Shown in pieces: positions 1-6,012 of a stretch of 15,952 nucleotides of DNA. Source of the DNA: Flavobacteriales bacterium (GTDB lineage Bacteria; Bacteroidota; Bacteroidia; Flavobacteriales; Flavobacteriaceae); contig WGAP01000113.1 of NCBI GenBank assembly GCA_015494775.1, positions 1 through 15,952 of the forward strand, read 5' to 3'. Position 1 is the stretch's first letter. Every line of letters begins with the position of its first letter. Made by a program: the position numbers and the translations under genes. The notes beneath the pieces were generated by a model. The model saw nothing but the letters and a program-made list of their open reading frames with translations. It searched no databases and was not told the origin of the DNA.

Positions 1-1503
1 CCGGCCGATTTTGTCATCGACGGAACGGGACATTTGCTCAATCGTGTGTCCGTGTTTACGCCCAAGCAATGGGAGCGTTGGCTTACGGCCACCAAAACCT
101 ACGACCGGCCCGTGATTGTGGTTACCGAGGCCGAAGCCAAGCAAAAAATTCAAACCCCCGAACGCAGCCAAACCAAAATTTGGCATTTCCATGCCAAAAA
201 AGTACGCGACTTTGCTTTTGCCGCTTCGCGTCGGTTTATCTACGACGCCATGGCCGTCAAAATAGGCGGCGAAACCAAAATGGCCGTTTCCATGTATCCG
301 CCCGAAGGCAATCCGCTCTGGGAAAAATATTCCACCCGCGTGGTGGCGCATACGCTCAAATCCTATTCCGACATTTTGTTTGACTATCCCTACCACAAGG
401 CCATTTCGGTCAATGCTTACCGTCAGGGTATGGAATATCCTATGATTTGCTGGAACTACGGACGCCCGGGCCCCGACGGCAAATACAGCGAACGTACCAA
501 AAACGGAATGATTAGCGTGATTACCCACGAAGTGGGACACAATTGGTTTCCCATGGTGGTCAATTCCGACGAACGCCAATGGATGTGGATGGACGAAGGA
601 CTCAACACCTTTGTGCAACTGCTCACCGAACAACGTTGGCAAAAGGGCTTTCCTTCGCGCGGATTTCCCAAAGACGTGGTGCCTTTTATGATGGGCGACC
701 AGAGCAAAATGCAACCCATCATGGTCAATGCCGACAATATGTACAACCGCAGCATGACCGCATACAGCAAACCCGCCGCGGGTTTGTATATGTTACGCGA
801 AGTGATTTTGGGGCACAAACTTTTTGACCATGCCCTGAAAACCTATGCCAAGCGTTGGAAATTCAAACATCCCACGCCGGCCGACTTTTTCCGCACCATG
901 GAAGACGCGTCCGGTACCGATTTGGATTGGTTTTGGCGCGGATGGTTCTACACCACGGGCGTAAATGACATAGGCATTAAGAAAGTCAGTCGCTTTTACG
1001 TAACCGACCAACCCACCACGCGCATCAAAAATATGGCCAAGCGCTACGGAATGAAGGTTAAAGATTTTCCCAAATTCGTTTCTTTGGTGTCGGAAGACAG
1101 CCCCGATTTCCGGCCCGAAATGAAAAAACAGCAGGACATCCTGACCCAAACACCGGCCTTGAAGCAATATTTGGAAACCCATTTCGATGCCCAAACGCTC
1201 AAAGACATCAAAGCGCCCAAATATTTCTACCAGGTGGTGTTCGAGAAAAACGGCGAATTGGTTATGCCCGTTCTGTTGCGTGTTACCTACGAAGACGGCA
1301 CGCACAAAACCTACAAATATCCGGCCGAGATTTGGCGGTTCAACGATAAGGAAGTCAAAAAACTCCTGGTTTCGGACAAAAAAATCGTCAAGTTCGAAAT
1401 TGACCCCGACGGGCTTACGGCCGACGTAAATACCGACAACAATGTTTGGCCGCGCGACCAAAAAGTCAATCGTTTCAACCGGTTGAAAAAACAACTCAAA
1501 TAA
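1..1503 (+). CDS. M1 family metallopeptidase (5'-truncated)
   Basis: Zinc aminopeptidase-like protein whose reading frame is open from base 1, so the true start lies upstream; the TTG at 34 is only an internal codon. The M1 zinc site is complete: HEVGH at 526-540, followed after exactly 18 residues by the third ligand Glu in DEG (595-597). A GMEYPMI segment at about 427-447 corresponds to the exopeptidase GxMEN motif, and the Tyr at 763-765 is a candidate for the transition-state tyrosine. After the catalytic domain come about 200 residues without a recognised motif, ending in a Lys-rich tail. Bacteroidota carry several M1 peptidases of this kind, usually exported or periplasmic; the signal peptide would be in the missing part. 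It ends 7 nt before the thioredoxin-like gene, suggesting cotranscription. Family assignment is firm; substrate is unknown. Confidence 0.93.
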   Translation, partial: PADFVIDGTGHLLNRVSVFTPKQWERWLTATKTYDRPVIVVTEAEAKQKIQTPERSQTKIWHFHAKKVRDFAFAASRRFIYDAMAVKIGGETKMAVSMYPPEGNPLWEKYSTRVVAHTLKSYSDILFDYPYHKAISVNAYRQGMEYPMICWNYGRPGPDGKYSERTKNGMISVITHEVGHNWFPMVVNSDERQWMWMDEGLNTFVQLLTEQRWQKGFPSRGFPKDVVPFMMGDQSKMQPIMVNADNMYNRSMTAYSKPAAGLYMLREVILGHKLFDHALKTYAKRWKFKHPTPADFFRTMEDASGTDLDWFWRGWFYTTGVNDIGIKKVSRFYVTDQPTTRIKNMAKRYGMKVKDFPKFVSLVSEDSPDFRPEMKKQQDILTQTPALKQYLETHFDAQTLKDIKAPKYFYQVVFEKNGELVMPVLLRVTYEDGTHKTYKYPAEIWRFNDKEVKKLLVSDKKIVKFEIDPDGLTADVNTDNNVWPRDQKVNRFNRLKKQLK

Positions 1504-1510
1504 TTACGCC

Positions 1511-2074
1511 ATGGCAGCAACACCTTCCACCATGCTTCCGCTGGGTACGCCTGCGCCCCGCTTTGCCTTGCCCGATACCGTGAGCGGAAAAACGCTTGCC
1601 TACGAGGATGTAAAAGGCCCCAAGGGCACGGTGATTATGTTCATTTGCAATCATTGCCCTTATGTTAAGCATGTCAATCATGAGCTTGTGCGCCTGGCCC
1701 GGGATTATATGCCCAAAGGTATCGGTTTTGCGGCTATCAGTGCCAACGACGTAACCCGCTACCCCGAGGATGCGCCCGACAAAATGAAGGAGACGGCCCG
1801 GCAATTGGGCTATCCCTTTCCTTACCTGTATGACGAACCGCAGGATACGGCCCGTGCCTATCAGGCGGCCTGCACGCCCGATTTCTTTGTGTTCGGCCCG
1901 GACGACCGCCTGGTCTATCGCGGTCAGCTGGACGACAGCCGGCCGGGAAACGGCAAGCCGGTATCCGGAAAAGATTTGCGACGGGCGCTCGACCTTTTGC
2001 TTCAAGGCAAAACCGTGCCCGAAGAAGAGCAAATGCCCAGCATTGGTTGCAGCATCAAATGGAAAGAAGACTAA
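1511..2074 (+). CDS. Thioredoxin-fold (AhpC/TSA-like) redox protein
   Basis: 187-residue protein of the thioredoxin-like / alkyl-hydroperoxide-reductase superfamily. A CNHC active-site-type motif at residues 46-49 follows a beta strand (VIMFI) and is extended as CNHCPYVKH, typical of a subfamily of about 190 residues often annotated simply as thioredoxin family protein. A later CTPDFFVF segment supplies the cis-Pro region of the fold, and the C-terminus has a conserved-looking PSIGCSIKWK segment with a third Cys (C180). No signal peptide is seen, so it is probably cytoplasmic. Likely a thiol reductase or peroxidase; substrate unknown. The ATG lies 7 nt after the peptidase stop, and the stop is 4 nt before the proposed menD GTG, so the three genes look like one operon. 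Confidence 0.88.
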   Translation: MAATPSTMLPLGTPAPRFALPDTVSGKTLAYEDVKGPKGTVIMFICNHCPYVKHVNHELVRLARDYMPKGIGFAAISANDVTRYPEDAPDKMKETARQLGYPFPYLYDEPQDTARAYQAACTPDFFVFGPDDRLVYRGQLDDSRPGNGKPVSGKDLRRALDLLLQGKTVPEEEQMPSIGCSIKWKED

Positions 2075-2078
2075 AAAC

Positions 2079-3755
2079 GTGCATTCGGCCAAACCCCAAG
2101 TAACCTTACTTTTCGACCATCTGGAAGCCACAGGCGTCCGGGATTTGGTCATATCGCCGGGTTCGCGCAATGCCCCTTTGATTATCGAAGCGCAGGCACG
2201 TTCGGGATTTAAAAAAACCGTTATCCCCGACGAACGTTCGGCGGGCTTTGTGGCCTTGGGTATGGCCGAGGCGTCGGGACGCCCCGTGGCGGTGATTTCC
2301 ACGTCGGGAACTGCGGTGCTCAACTACCATCCGGCAGTGGCCGAGGCTTTCTACCGGCGCATTCCGCTCATCGTCCTGAGTGCCGACCGGCCCGAATACC
2401 GCATCGACAAGGGCGAAGGCCAAAGCATCCGTCAACGTGGCGCATTGCACAACCACGTGATAGCCGAGACCCACCTTTCCGAAAGCCAAACACCCGAAGT
2501 ATGGAATGAAAAACTGACCGGTGTTCTGACAAAACTTATTCGTCATAGCGGCCCCATACACATCAACTTGCCTTTCGAGGAACCGCTTTACGAAAGCGTG
2601 GAACACTACCGCAAGCAAAATGCGCCCGATTTTGCCAAACCCGAAGTACTTCCCTTGGCGGATACGGATTTGGCGCGTATGGAAAAAAGTTGGCAAAAGG
2701 CCGGCCGCAAAATGATCATTGCTGCACAAGGCCGGTTCGACCCCATCGTAGGGCTGCAATTGGAACGGCTTGCCGCACGCCCCGACACCGTGGTGCTCAC
2801 CGAAACCACCGCCAACCTGAGCGGCCAAGCGCTCCACGGCCATATCGACCGCTTGATTTTTCCGCTCGACGATGCCGAATGGGAAAAGTTGGCCCCCGAT
2901 TTGGTCATTACGTTGGGCAACAACATCATTTCCAAAAAAATCAAGTTTCTGCTTCGTCAAAGTCCGCCCGCGCAAGGGCATTGGCATATCGGCGCACATT
3001 ATATCACGCCCGACACCTTCGACCGGCTGACGGAACACGTCCCCACCACGCCCGCCATGTTTTTCAGCCAGTGGTTGTTCCGCACCCAATACGAGAATAT
3101 CCAAAGCGATTATGCCGCCCGTTGGGCGCATTTGGCCCGTGCGCGGGACGAAAAACACAAGCGTTTTGCCCGCAAGGTTCCTTGGAGCGATTGGATGTTT
3201 TACGACCTCCTGCGGCAGTATCTGCCTGCCGACTACCATGTGCATTGGGCCAACAGCACGGTGGTGCGCTATGCCCAACTTTTCGATTTTGACAGCCGTA
3301 TTCGCCATTCGGCCAACCGCGGCACTTCGGGCATCGACGGAAGTCATTCCACGGCCTTGGGTTATGCCCGCCGCAGCGGAGTGCCCGTTTTGCACGTAAC
3401 CGGCGACTTGTCCTTTCTCTACGACAGCAGCGCCCTTTGGGCTCCTTGGCCAACAAACCTGAAAACCATCGTGTTGCAAAATGGCGGTGGCGACATTTTC
3501 CGCTTCATCCCCGGCCCGCAGGACGTGCCCGACTACGAGCGTTATTTTGTGGCCCCGCCCCGGGCCGATTTGGAAAGCATGGCTGCGGCTTTCGGCCTGC
3601 AAACGCAAAAACTAAGGCCCGCATCCCGCATCGAAGCCGGACGGAAACTCAACGAATTTTTGTCCGGCCGCGATGCCAAAATCCTTTTGGTGGATACTTC
3701 CGAAGCGTTCAATGCCCGGATTTTGAAGGATTATTTTACCAGTTTGGGCGATTGA
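2079..3755 (+). CDS. menD: MenD, SEPHCHC synthase
   Basis: Thiamine-diphosphate enzyme of menaquinone synthesis, joining isochorismate and 2-oxoglutarate with loss of CO2 to give 2-succinyl-5-enolpyruvyl-6-hydroxy-3-cyclohexene-1-carboxylate. With the GTG start at 2079 it has 558 residues, close to the usual 550-560. Visible motifs: SPGSRNAP at 26-33, the catalytic Glu in DERSAGF (E52), TSGTAVLNYHPAVAEA and LSADRP of the Pyr domain, the central GTSGIDGSHSTALG segment, and the Mg/ThDP-binding GDLSFLYDSSALW starting at residue 442. The frame stays open upstream into the preceding gene, but that extension overlaps it; GTG at 2079, 4 nt after its stop, gives the canonical MenD N-terminus. Implies a menaquinone-based respiratory chain. 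No other men gene is in the window. Confidence 0.95.
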   Translation: MHSAKPQVTLLFDHLEATGVRDLVISPGSRNAPLIIEAQARSGFKKTVIPDERSAGFVALGMAEASGRPVAVISTSGTAVLNYHPAVAEAFYRRIPLIVLSADRPEYRIDKGEGQSIRQRGALHNHVIAETHLSESQTPEVWNEKLTGVLTKLIRHSGPIHINLPFEEPLYESVEHYRKQNAPDFAKPEVLPLADTDLARMEKSWQKAGRKMIIAAQGRFDPIVGLQLERLAARPDTVVLTETTANLSGQALHGHIDRLIFPLDDAEWEKLAPDLVITLGNNIISKKIKFLLRQSPPAQGHWHIGAHYITPDTFDRLTEHVPTTPAMFFSQWLFRTQYENIQSDYAARWAHLARARDEKHKRFARKVPWSDWMFYDLLRQYLPADYHVHWANSTVVRYAQLFDFDSRIRHSANRGTSGIDGSHSTALGYARRSGVPVLHVTGDLSFLYDSSALWAPWPTNLKTIVLQNGGGDIFRFIPGPQDVPDYERYFVAPPRADLESMAAAFGLQTQKLRPASRIEAGRKLNEFLSGRDAKILLVDTSEAFNARILKDYFTSLGD

Positions 3756-3762
3756 TTTCAGG

Positions 3763-3774
3763 GCGCCCGGGCGC
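3763..3774. repeat. 12-bp GC palindrome after menD
   Basis: Perfect palindrome GCGCCCGGGCGC just after the menD stop, with no T-run behind it, so not a standard terminator. Its left part, GGGCGCC at 3761-3767, is also complementary to GGCGCCC at 4074-4080. That long-range 7-bp pairing would enclose the three structured elements that follow, but could be chance in such GC-rich DNA. Confidence 0.4.
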
Positions 3775-3784
3775 ACACGTTCGG

Positions 3785-3944
3785 GGCCCCGCCGGCGGGC
3801 GGATGCCCGCGGCGGATGGCCGGACGATTGAATTTACGTCGGTGGCCCCGCCCCGCGGCGAAGCCGCGGGGCGGGGCTTCCAATTGATTTTCAAATGTTT
3901 ACGTCCGGCCATCCGCCCGGCGCCTTCGGCGCCGCGGCGGGGCC
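3785..3944. repeat. Tiled inverted repeats folding as a four-way junction
   Basis: Five perfectly complementary helices. P1 pairs 3785-3794 with 3935-3944 (10 bp). P2 is a hairpin 3795-3810 (6 bp, loop GGAT). P3 pairs 3811-3826 with 3902-3917 (16 bp). P4 is a hairpin 3918-3934 (7 bp, loop TTC). P1, P2, P3 and P4 abut with no unpaired base at the junction. Inside P3 sits a further 14-bp hairpin, 3846-3859 with 3863-3876, loop GAA. It lies between menD and the ATPase gene, has no coding signal of its own, and is not followed by a T-run. It could be a structured RNA, a cruciform-forming DNA site, or a palindromic mobile or repeat element. The pairing is certain from sequence; function is unknown. 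Confidence 0.65.
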
Positions 3945-3987
3945 ACGGCCGTTGCTTCAAGCGACGGAGCGCTTTCGCACCGGCCGT
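3945..3987. repeat. Abutting three-way junction element
   Basis: Starts on the base after the previous element. ACGGCC at 3945-3950 pairs with GGCCGT at 3982-3987. Between them two hairpins tile without gaps: 3951-3965 (GTTGC, loop TTCAA, GCGAC, with one T-G wobble) and 3966-3981 (GG, A-A mismatch, GCG, loop CTTT, CGC, CC). The hairpins are short, so taken alone this would be weak; its value is that it continues the exact tiling of the neighbouring four-way junction. Confidence 0.45.
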
Positions 3988-3995
3988 TCCTCACA

Positions 3996-4071
3996 GCGTT
4001 GCAGCAAGCATAAAATGTCGGATAAGTCGAATTCAAGACTTGGTGTGAAGGTTTTATGCTTGCTGCAACGC
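3996..4071. repeat. 20-bp perfect inverted repeat, MITE-like
   Basis: The arm at 3996-4015 is the exact reverse complement of 4052-4071 (20 of 20 bp), separated by a 36-nt spacer that holds a small nested repeat (AAGTC at 4024-4028, GACTT at 4037-4041). The arms read GTTGCAGCAAGCATAAAA in part. No transposase gene and no obvious flanking target duplication is seen. Size and arm length fit a miniature inverted-repeat element or a strong hairpin; it differs in composition from the very GC-rich elements beside it. Confidence 0.55.
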
Positions 4072-4107
4072 CAGGCGCCCGCCGGGCTGTCCGCTCATAT
4101 TCGCCTC

Positions 4108-4192
4108 GGGCAAAACTGTTTTTTGTAAAGCCGCCGCCGTGGTCTCTTGCGCTGCGAGCCCCCGCCGGCGGCACAAAAAATTCGGCTTGCCC
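4108..4192. repeat. Compound hairpin (21 paired bases in three blocks)
   Basis: Three nested perfect blocks in register: GGGCAA 4108-4113 with TTGCCC 4187-4192; TTTTTTGT 4119-4126 with ACAAAAAA 4173-4180; and GCCGCCG 4130-4136 with CGGCGGC 4166-4172. They are separated by a 5/6-nt internal loop and an AAA bulge. Inside, GG-CTC at 4141-4146 can pair with GAG-CC at 4156-4161 around a T-C mismatch. The run of Ts is in the left arm rather than at the end, so on the plus strand this is not a simple terminator. Function unknown. Confidence 0.5.
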
Positions 4193-4244
4193 TTCTGCTC
4201 ATACCGCTCCCATCCCTGGCGCGTTTTTAATAACCGGACGAAAA

Positions 4245-4295
4245 TGTTTATTGCAGTAAACAAAAATTTTGTAAATTTGTTTACCGCAATAAACA
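4245..4295. promoter_or_regulatory. Double-palindrome operator before the ATPase gene
   Basis: The 20-bp arms 4245-4264 and 4276-4295 are inverted repeats matching at 19 of 20 positions, with an 11-nt spacer. Each arm is itself a palindrome of the form TGTTTA-N6-TAAACA, giving two dyads of 18 bp. The right arm ends 6 nt before the ATG at 4302. The left arm covers the upstream promoter element, and the right arm begins inside the TAAATTTG box. This is the geometry expected for a dimer-of-dimers repressor site; the binding protein is not identified. Confidence 0.6.
4251..4279 (+). promoter_or_regulatory. Bacteroidota-type promoter for the ATPase gene
   Basis: TAAATTTG at 4272-4279 is an exact match to the Bacteroidota -7 consensus TAnnTTTG. 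A TTG at 4251-4253 lies 18 nt upstream as the -33 element. The transcript would start near 4285, leaving a leader of under 20 nt before the ATG at 4302. The promoter is embedded in the double palindrome. Confidence 0.6.
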
Positions 4296-4301
4296 AAAAG
4301 T

Positions 4302-5495
4302 ATGGAACGTCTTTTTGAAATTCAACAGCGTTTGTTATCCTATGTATCCACGGATTTTGTGCGTGCTTTGGCAGGAAAAATCGATTGGAACAGCCGGTTG
4401 GTGGGCATTAAGGGAGCGCGTGGAACCGGAAAAACAACCCTATTGTTGCAGTATATCAAACAAAAGTATTCCCGCCAACCCCAAGCGGCATTATATGCCA
4501 GTTTGGATAACCTTTGGTTTGCCGATCACCGTTTGTATGACCTGGCCGAAACTTTTGTGCGTTCGGGCGGTCTGCATTTGTTTCTGGACGAAGTTCATCG
4601 CTATCCGGGTTGGTCGCGGGAACTCAAAAATATTTACGATGATTTTCCGCAAATGCGCGTGGTGTTTACGGGTTCGTCCCTGCTGGAAATCATCAATGCA
4701 CAGGCCGATTTGAGCAGGCGAGCCGTGATTTATCACCTGCGCGGACTGTCGTTTAGGGAATTTTTGGCACTGGAAACCGGTATTGAATTCGACGCGGTAG
4801 GATTGGAGGAATTGCTAACGCATCACGTGGAATGGGCAAATCTAATTACGGGAAAAATAAGACCGTTCCGGTATTTCAATGATTATTTGCGCTACGGATA
4901 TTATCCGTTTTATCGCGAACAGCCCGAGCTGTATCCGCTGCGGTTAAATCAAACGGTCAATATGATTTTGGATGTGGAATTGCCACAACTCCGAAATTTG
5001 GATGTGGCTTATGTGCCCAAGATAAAAACCCTTTTGGCCGTTTTGGCCGAGTCGGTGCCTTTTACGCCCGATATTAGTAAACTCAGCCGGAAAATCGGTA
5101 TCAACAGAATTACTTTGATTAAGTATCTCCAATACCTGGAACAAAGTGATTTGCTCCTTTTGTTGCAGCGGAAAATATCCGGTGTCGGGCGATTGCAAAA
5201 GCCCGATAAAATCTATTTGGAAAATACCAACCTGATGGAAATACTGGCTCCCGGCAATACGAACAGGGGCAATATACGCGAGACTTTTTTTGTCAATCAA
5301 TTGAGCGATTATGAAGTACGATTGGCCGGACAAGGTGATTTCGTGGTCGGTGGAAAATATACTTTTGAAGTGGGCGGAAAACACAAAAACGCCGCCCAAT
5401 TGGCCGGATTGGAAAATGCTTTTGTGGTGGCCGATGACCTGGAAGTGGGTTTCGGACACAAAATTCCGCTTTGGCTATTCGGATTTTTGTATTGA
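4302..5495 (+). CDS. AAA ATPase with DUF4143 domain
   Basis: 397-residue P-loop ATPase. The AAA_14-type domain has Walker A GARGTGKT at residues 38-45, Walker B LHLFLDE at 91-97 followed by VHRYPGWSRELK, and a sensor-like FTGSSLLEI at about 122-130. A winged-helix-like segment (KIGINRITLIKYLQYL) and a DUF4143-type C-terminal domain follow. Near the end, D346, E356 and K360 (D...EVGGK) resemble the D-E-x-K core of PD-(D/E)xK nucleases, a motif form common in Bacteroidota members. Such proteins are widespread, often present in many copies, and their role is not established; DNA binding or defence-related functions have been suggested for relatives. The gene stands alone, flanked by 546 and 517 bp of structured non-coding DNA, and its promoter lies in a double palindrome, suggesting autoregulation. 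Confidence 0.88.
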   Translation: MERLFEIQQRLLSYVSTDFVRALAGKIDWNSRLVGIKGARGTGKTTLLLQYIKQKYSRQPQAALYASLDNLWFADHRLYDLAETFVRSGGLHLFLDEVHRYPGWSRELKNIYDDFPQMRVVFTGSSLLEIINAQADLSRRAVIYHLRGLSFREFLALETGIEFDAVGLEELLTHHVEWANLITGKIRPFRYFNDYLRYGYYPFYREQPELYPLRLNQTVNMILDVELPQLRNLDVAYVPKIKTLLAVLAESVPFTPDISKLSRKIGINRITLIKYLQYLEQSDLLLLLQRKISGVGRLQKPDKIYLENTNLMEILAPGNTNRGNIRETFFVNQLSDYEVRLAGQGDFVVGGKYTFEVGGKHKNAAQLAGLENAFVVADDLEVGFGHKIPLWLFGFLY

Positions 5496-5520
5496 AAGGA
5501 CGGTTATTTTCCGGCAAATT

Positions 5521-5568
5521 CTGCGGGACTGAATGTGCCGCAGTCGTCGTCGGGGCATAATTTTATGC
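5521..5568. repeat. Small inverted repeats downstream of the ATPase gene
   Basis: CTGCGG at 5521-5526 pairs with CCGCAG at 5538-5543, while the overlapping GACTG at 5527-5531 pairs with CAGTC at 5541-5545, so the two hairpins exclude each other. GCATAA at 5555-5560 and TTATGC at 5563-5568 form a third repeat. None is followed by a clear T-run. Possibly part of transcription termination of the ATPase gene, or further intergenic repeat debris. Confidence 0.25.
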
Positions 5569-5609
5569 AAGCAAAGCAAGACAAGGCATGTAGGCGAACA
5601 CCTGCCGCA

Positions 5610-5653
5610 TCCGGACGTAGATTACCCCGGCAATGTTAGCAATAACGTCCGGA
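5610..5653. repeat. 9-bp inverted repeat TCCGGACGT
   Basis: TCCGGACGT at 5610-5618 and ACGTCCGGA at 5645-5653 are exact inverted repeats around a 26-nt spacer. The ACGTCCGG core also occurs at the edge of the 16-bp P3 arm near 3901-3908 in the other intergenic block, the only obvious sequence link between the two blocks. Confidence 0.3.
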
Positions 5654-5712
5654 GAGACCGGCCGCCTGCCTTGGATGTGGCCTTGGCCGGAGGGCGGGCT
5701 CACCGGCGCAAA

Positions 5713-5928
5713 GGCGAAACCGCCTTGCGGGTTCGCCGACAAAGAGCCGGGACGGCGCAGCCGGCCCGGCGATAAGCAAGGAGACGCCGCAGGCGGCTCC
5801 GCAGCAAGCGAGGGAAAACAAGCGCGGGTTTTGGCACGGGAATCCGGAAGCGCAGGTTTCCCGAGCAGGCAAGGAGACCCGAAAGGGGCTCCGCCGCCAG
5901 CGGAAGGGAGACACCGAAGGTGGCTCCC
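5713..5928 (+). repeat. Array of hairpins with a shared A-G mismatch
   Basis: Five hairpins share one plan: outer stem, A on the 5' side opposite G on the 3' side, inner stem of 3-4 bp, loop of 3-4 nt. 5713-5737: GGCGAA-A-CCGC, loop CTT. 5746-5770: GCCGGG-A-CGGC, loop GCA. 5780-5800: GGAG-A-CGCC, loop GCA. 5873-5892: GGAG-A-CCC, loop GAAA. 5906-5928: GGGAG-A-CACC, loop GAA. In every case the 3' side complements both stems exactly. A sixth, 5838-5862, has the same outline with a T-T mismatch and a longer loop. Stems differ between copies but pairing is kept, so the fold rather than the sequence appears conserved. The array lies 85 nt upstream of the dgkA-type gene. It may be a leader RNA structure or an intergenic repeat family. 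Confidence 0.6.
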
Positions 5929-5959
5929 GAAGCGTCACCAAAAAACTATATCCGCATCC

Positions 5960-5993
5960 TTGGCTGTCGATTGCGGGAAAATCCTTATCTTTC
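5960..5993 (+). promoter_or_regulatory. Weak candidate promoter for the dgkA operon
   Basis: TATCTTTC at 5986-5993 matches the TAnnTTTG consensus in all but the last base, and a TTG at 5960-5962 lies 23 nt upstream, slightly long. It would place the start about 15 nt before the ATG at 6013 and downstream of the hairpin array, so the array would not be in this transcript. Confidence 0.3.
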
Positions 5994-6012
5994 ACTGCAT
6001 AACAAACGGGCT

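Noticed and set aside
34..1503. TTG at 34 as the real start of the peptidase
   Set aside because: The frame continues to base 1 with plausible protein sequence, and an M1 domain needs far more N-terminal sequence.
2106..3608. 500-codon open frame on the minus strand opposite menD
   Set aside because: Antisense shadow of a complete menD with all expected motifs; no recognisable domain in the translation.
3846..3876. Rho-independent terminator for menD
   Set aside because: The 14-bp GC stem is followed by CTTCC rather than a T-run and lies inside a larger 16-bp stem.
3736..4296. Several overlapping frames in the menD-ATPase gap
   Set aside because: Mutually overlapping on both strands, low-complexity, and they run through perfect inverted repeats.
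5713..5928. CRISPR array
   Set aside because: Units are not direct repeats of constant sequence and spacing; what is shared is the hairpin plan, and no cas gene is present.
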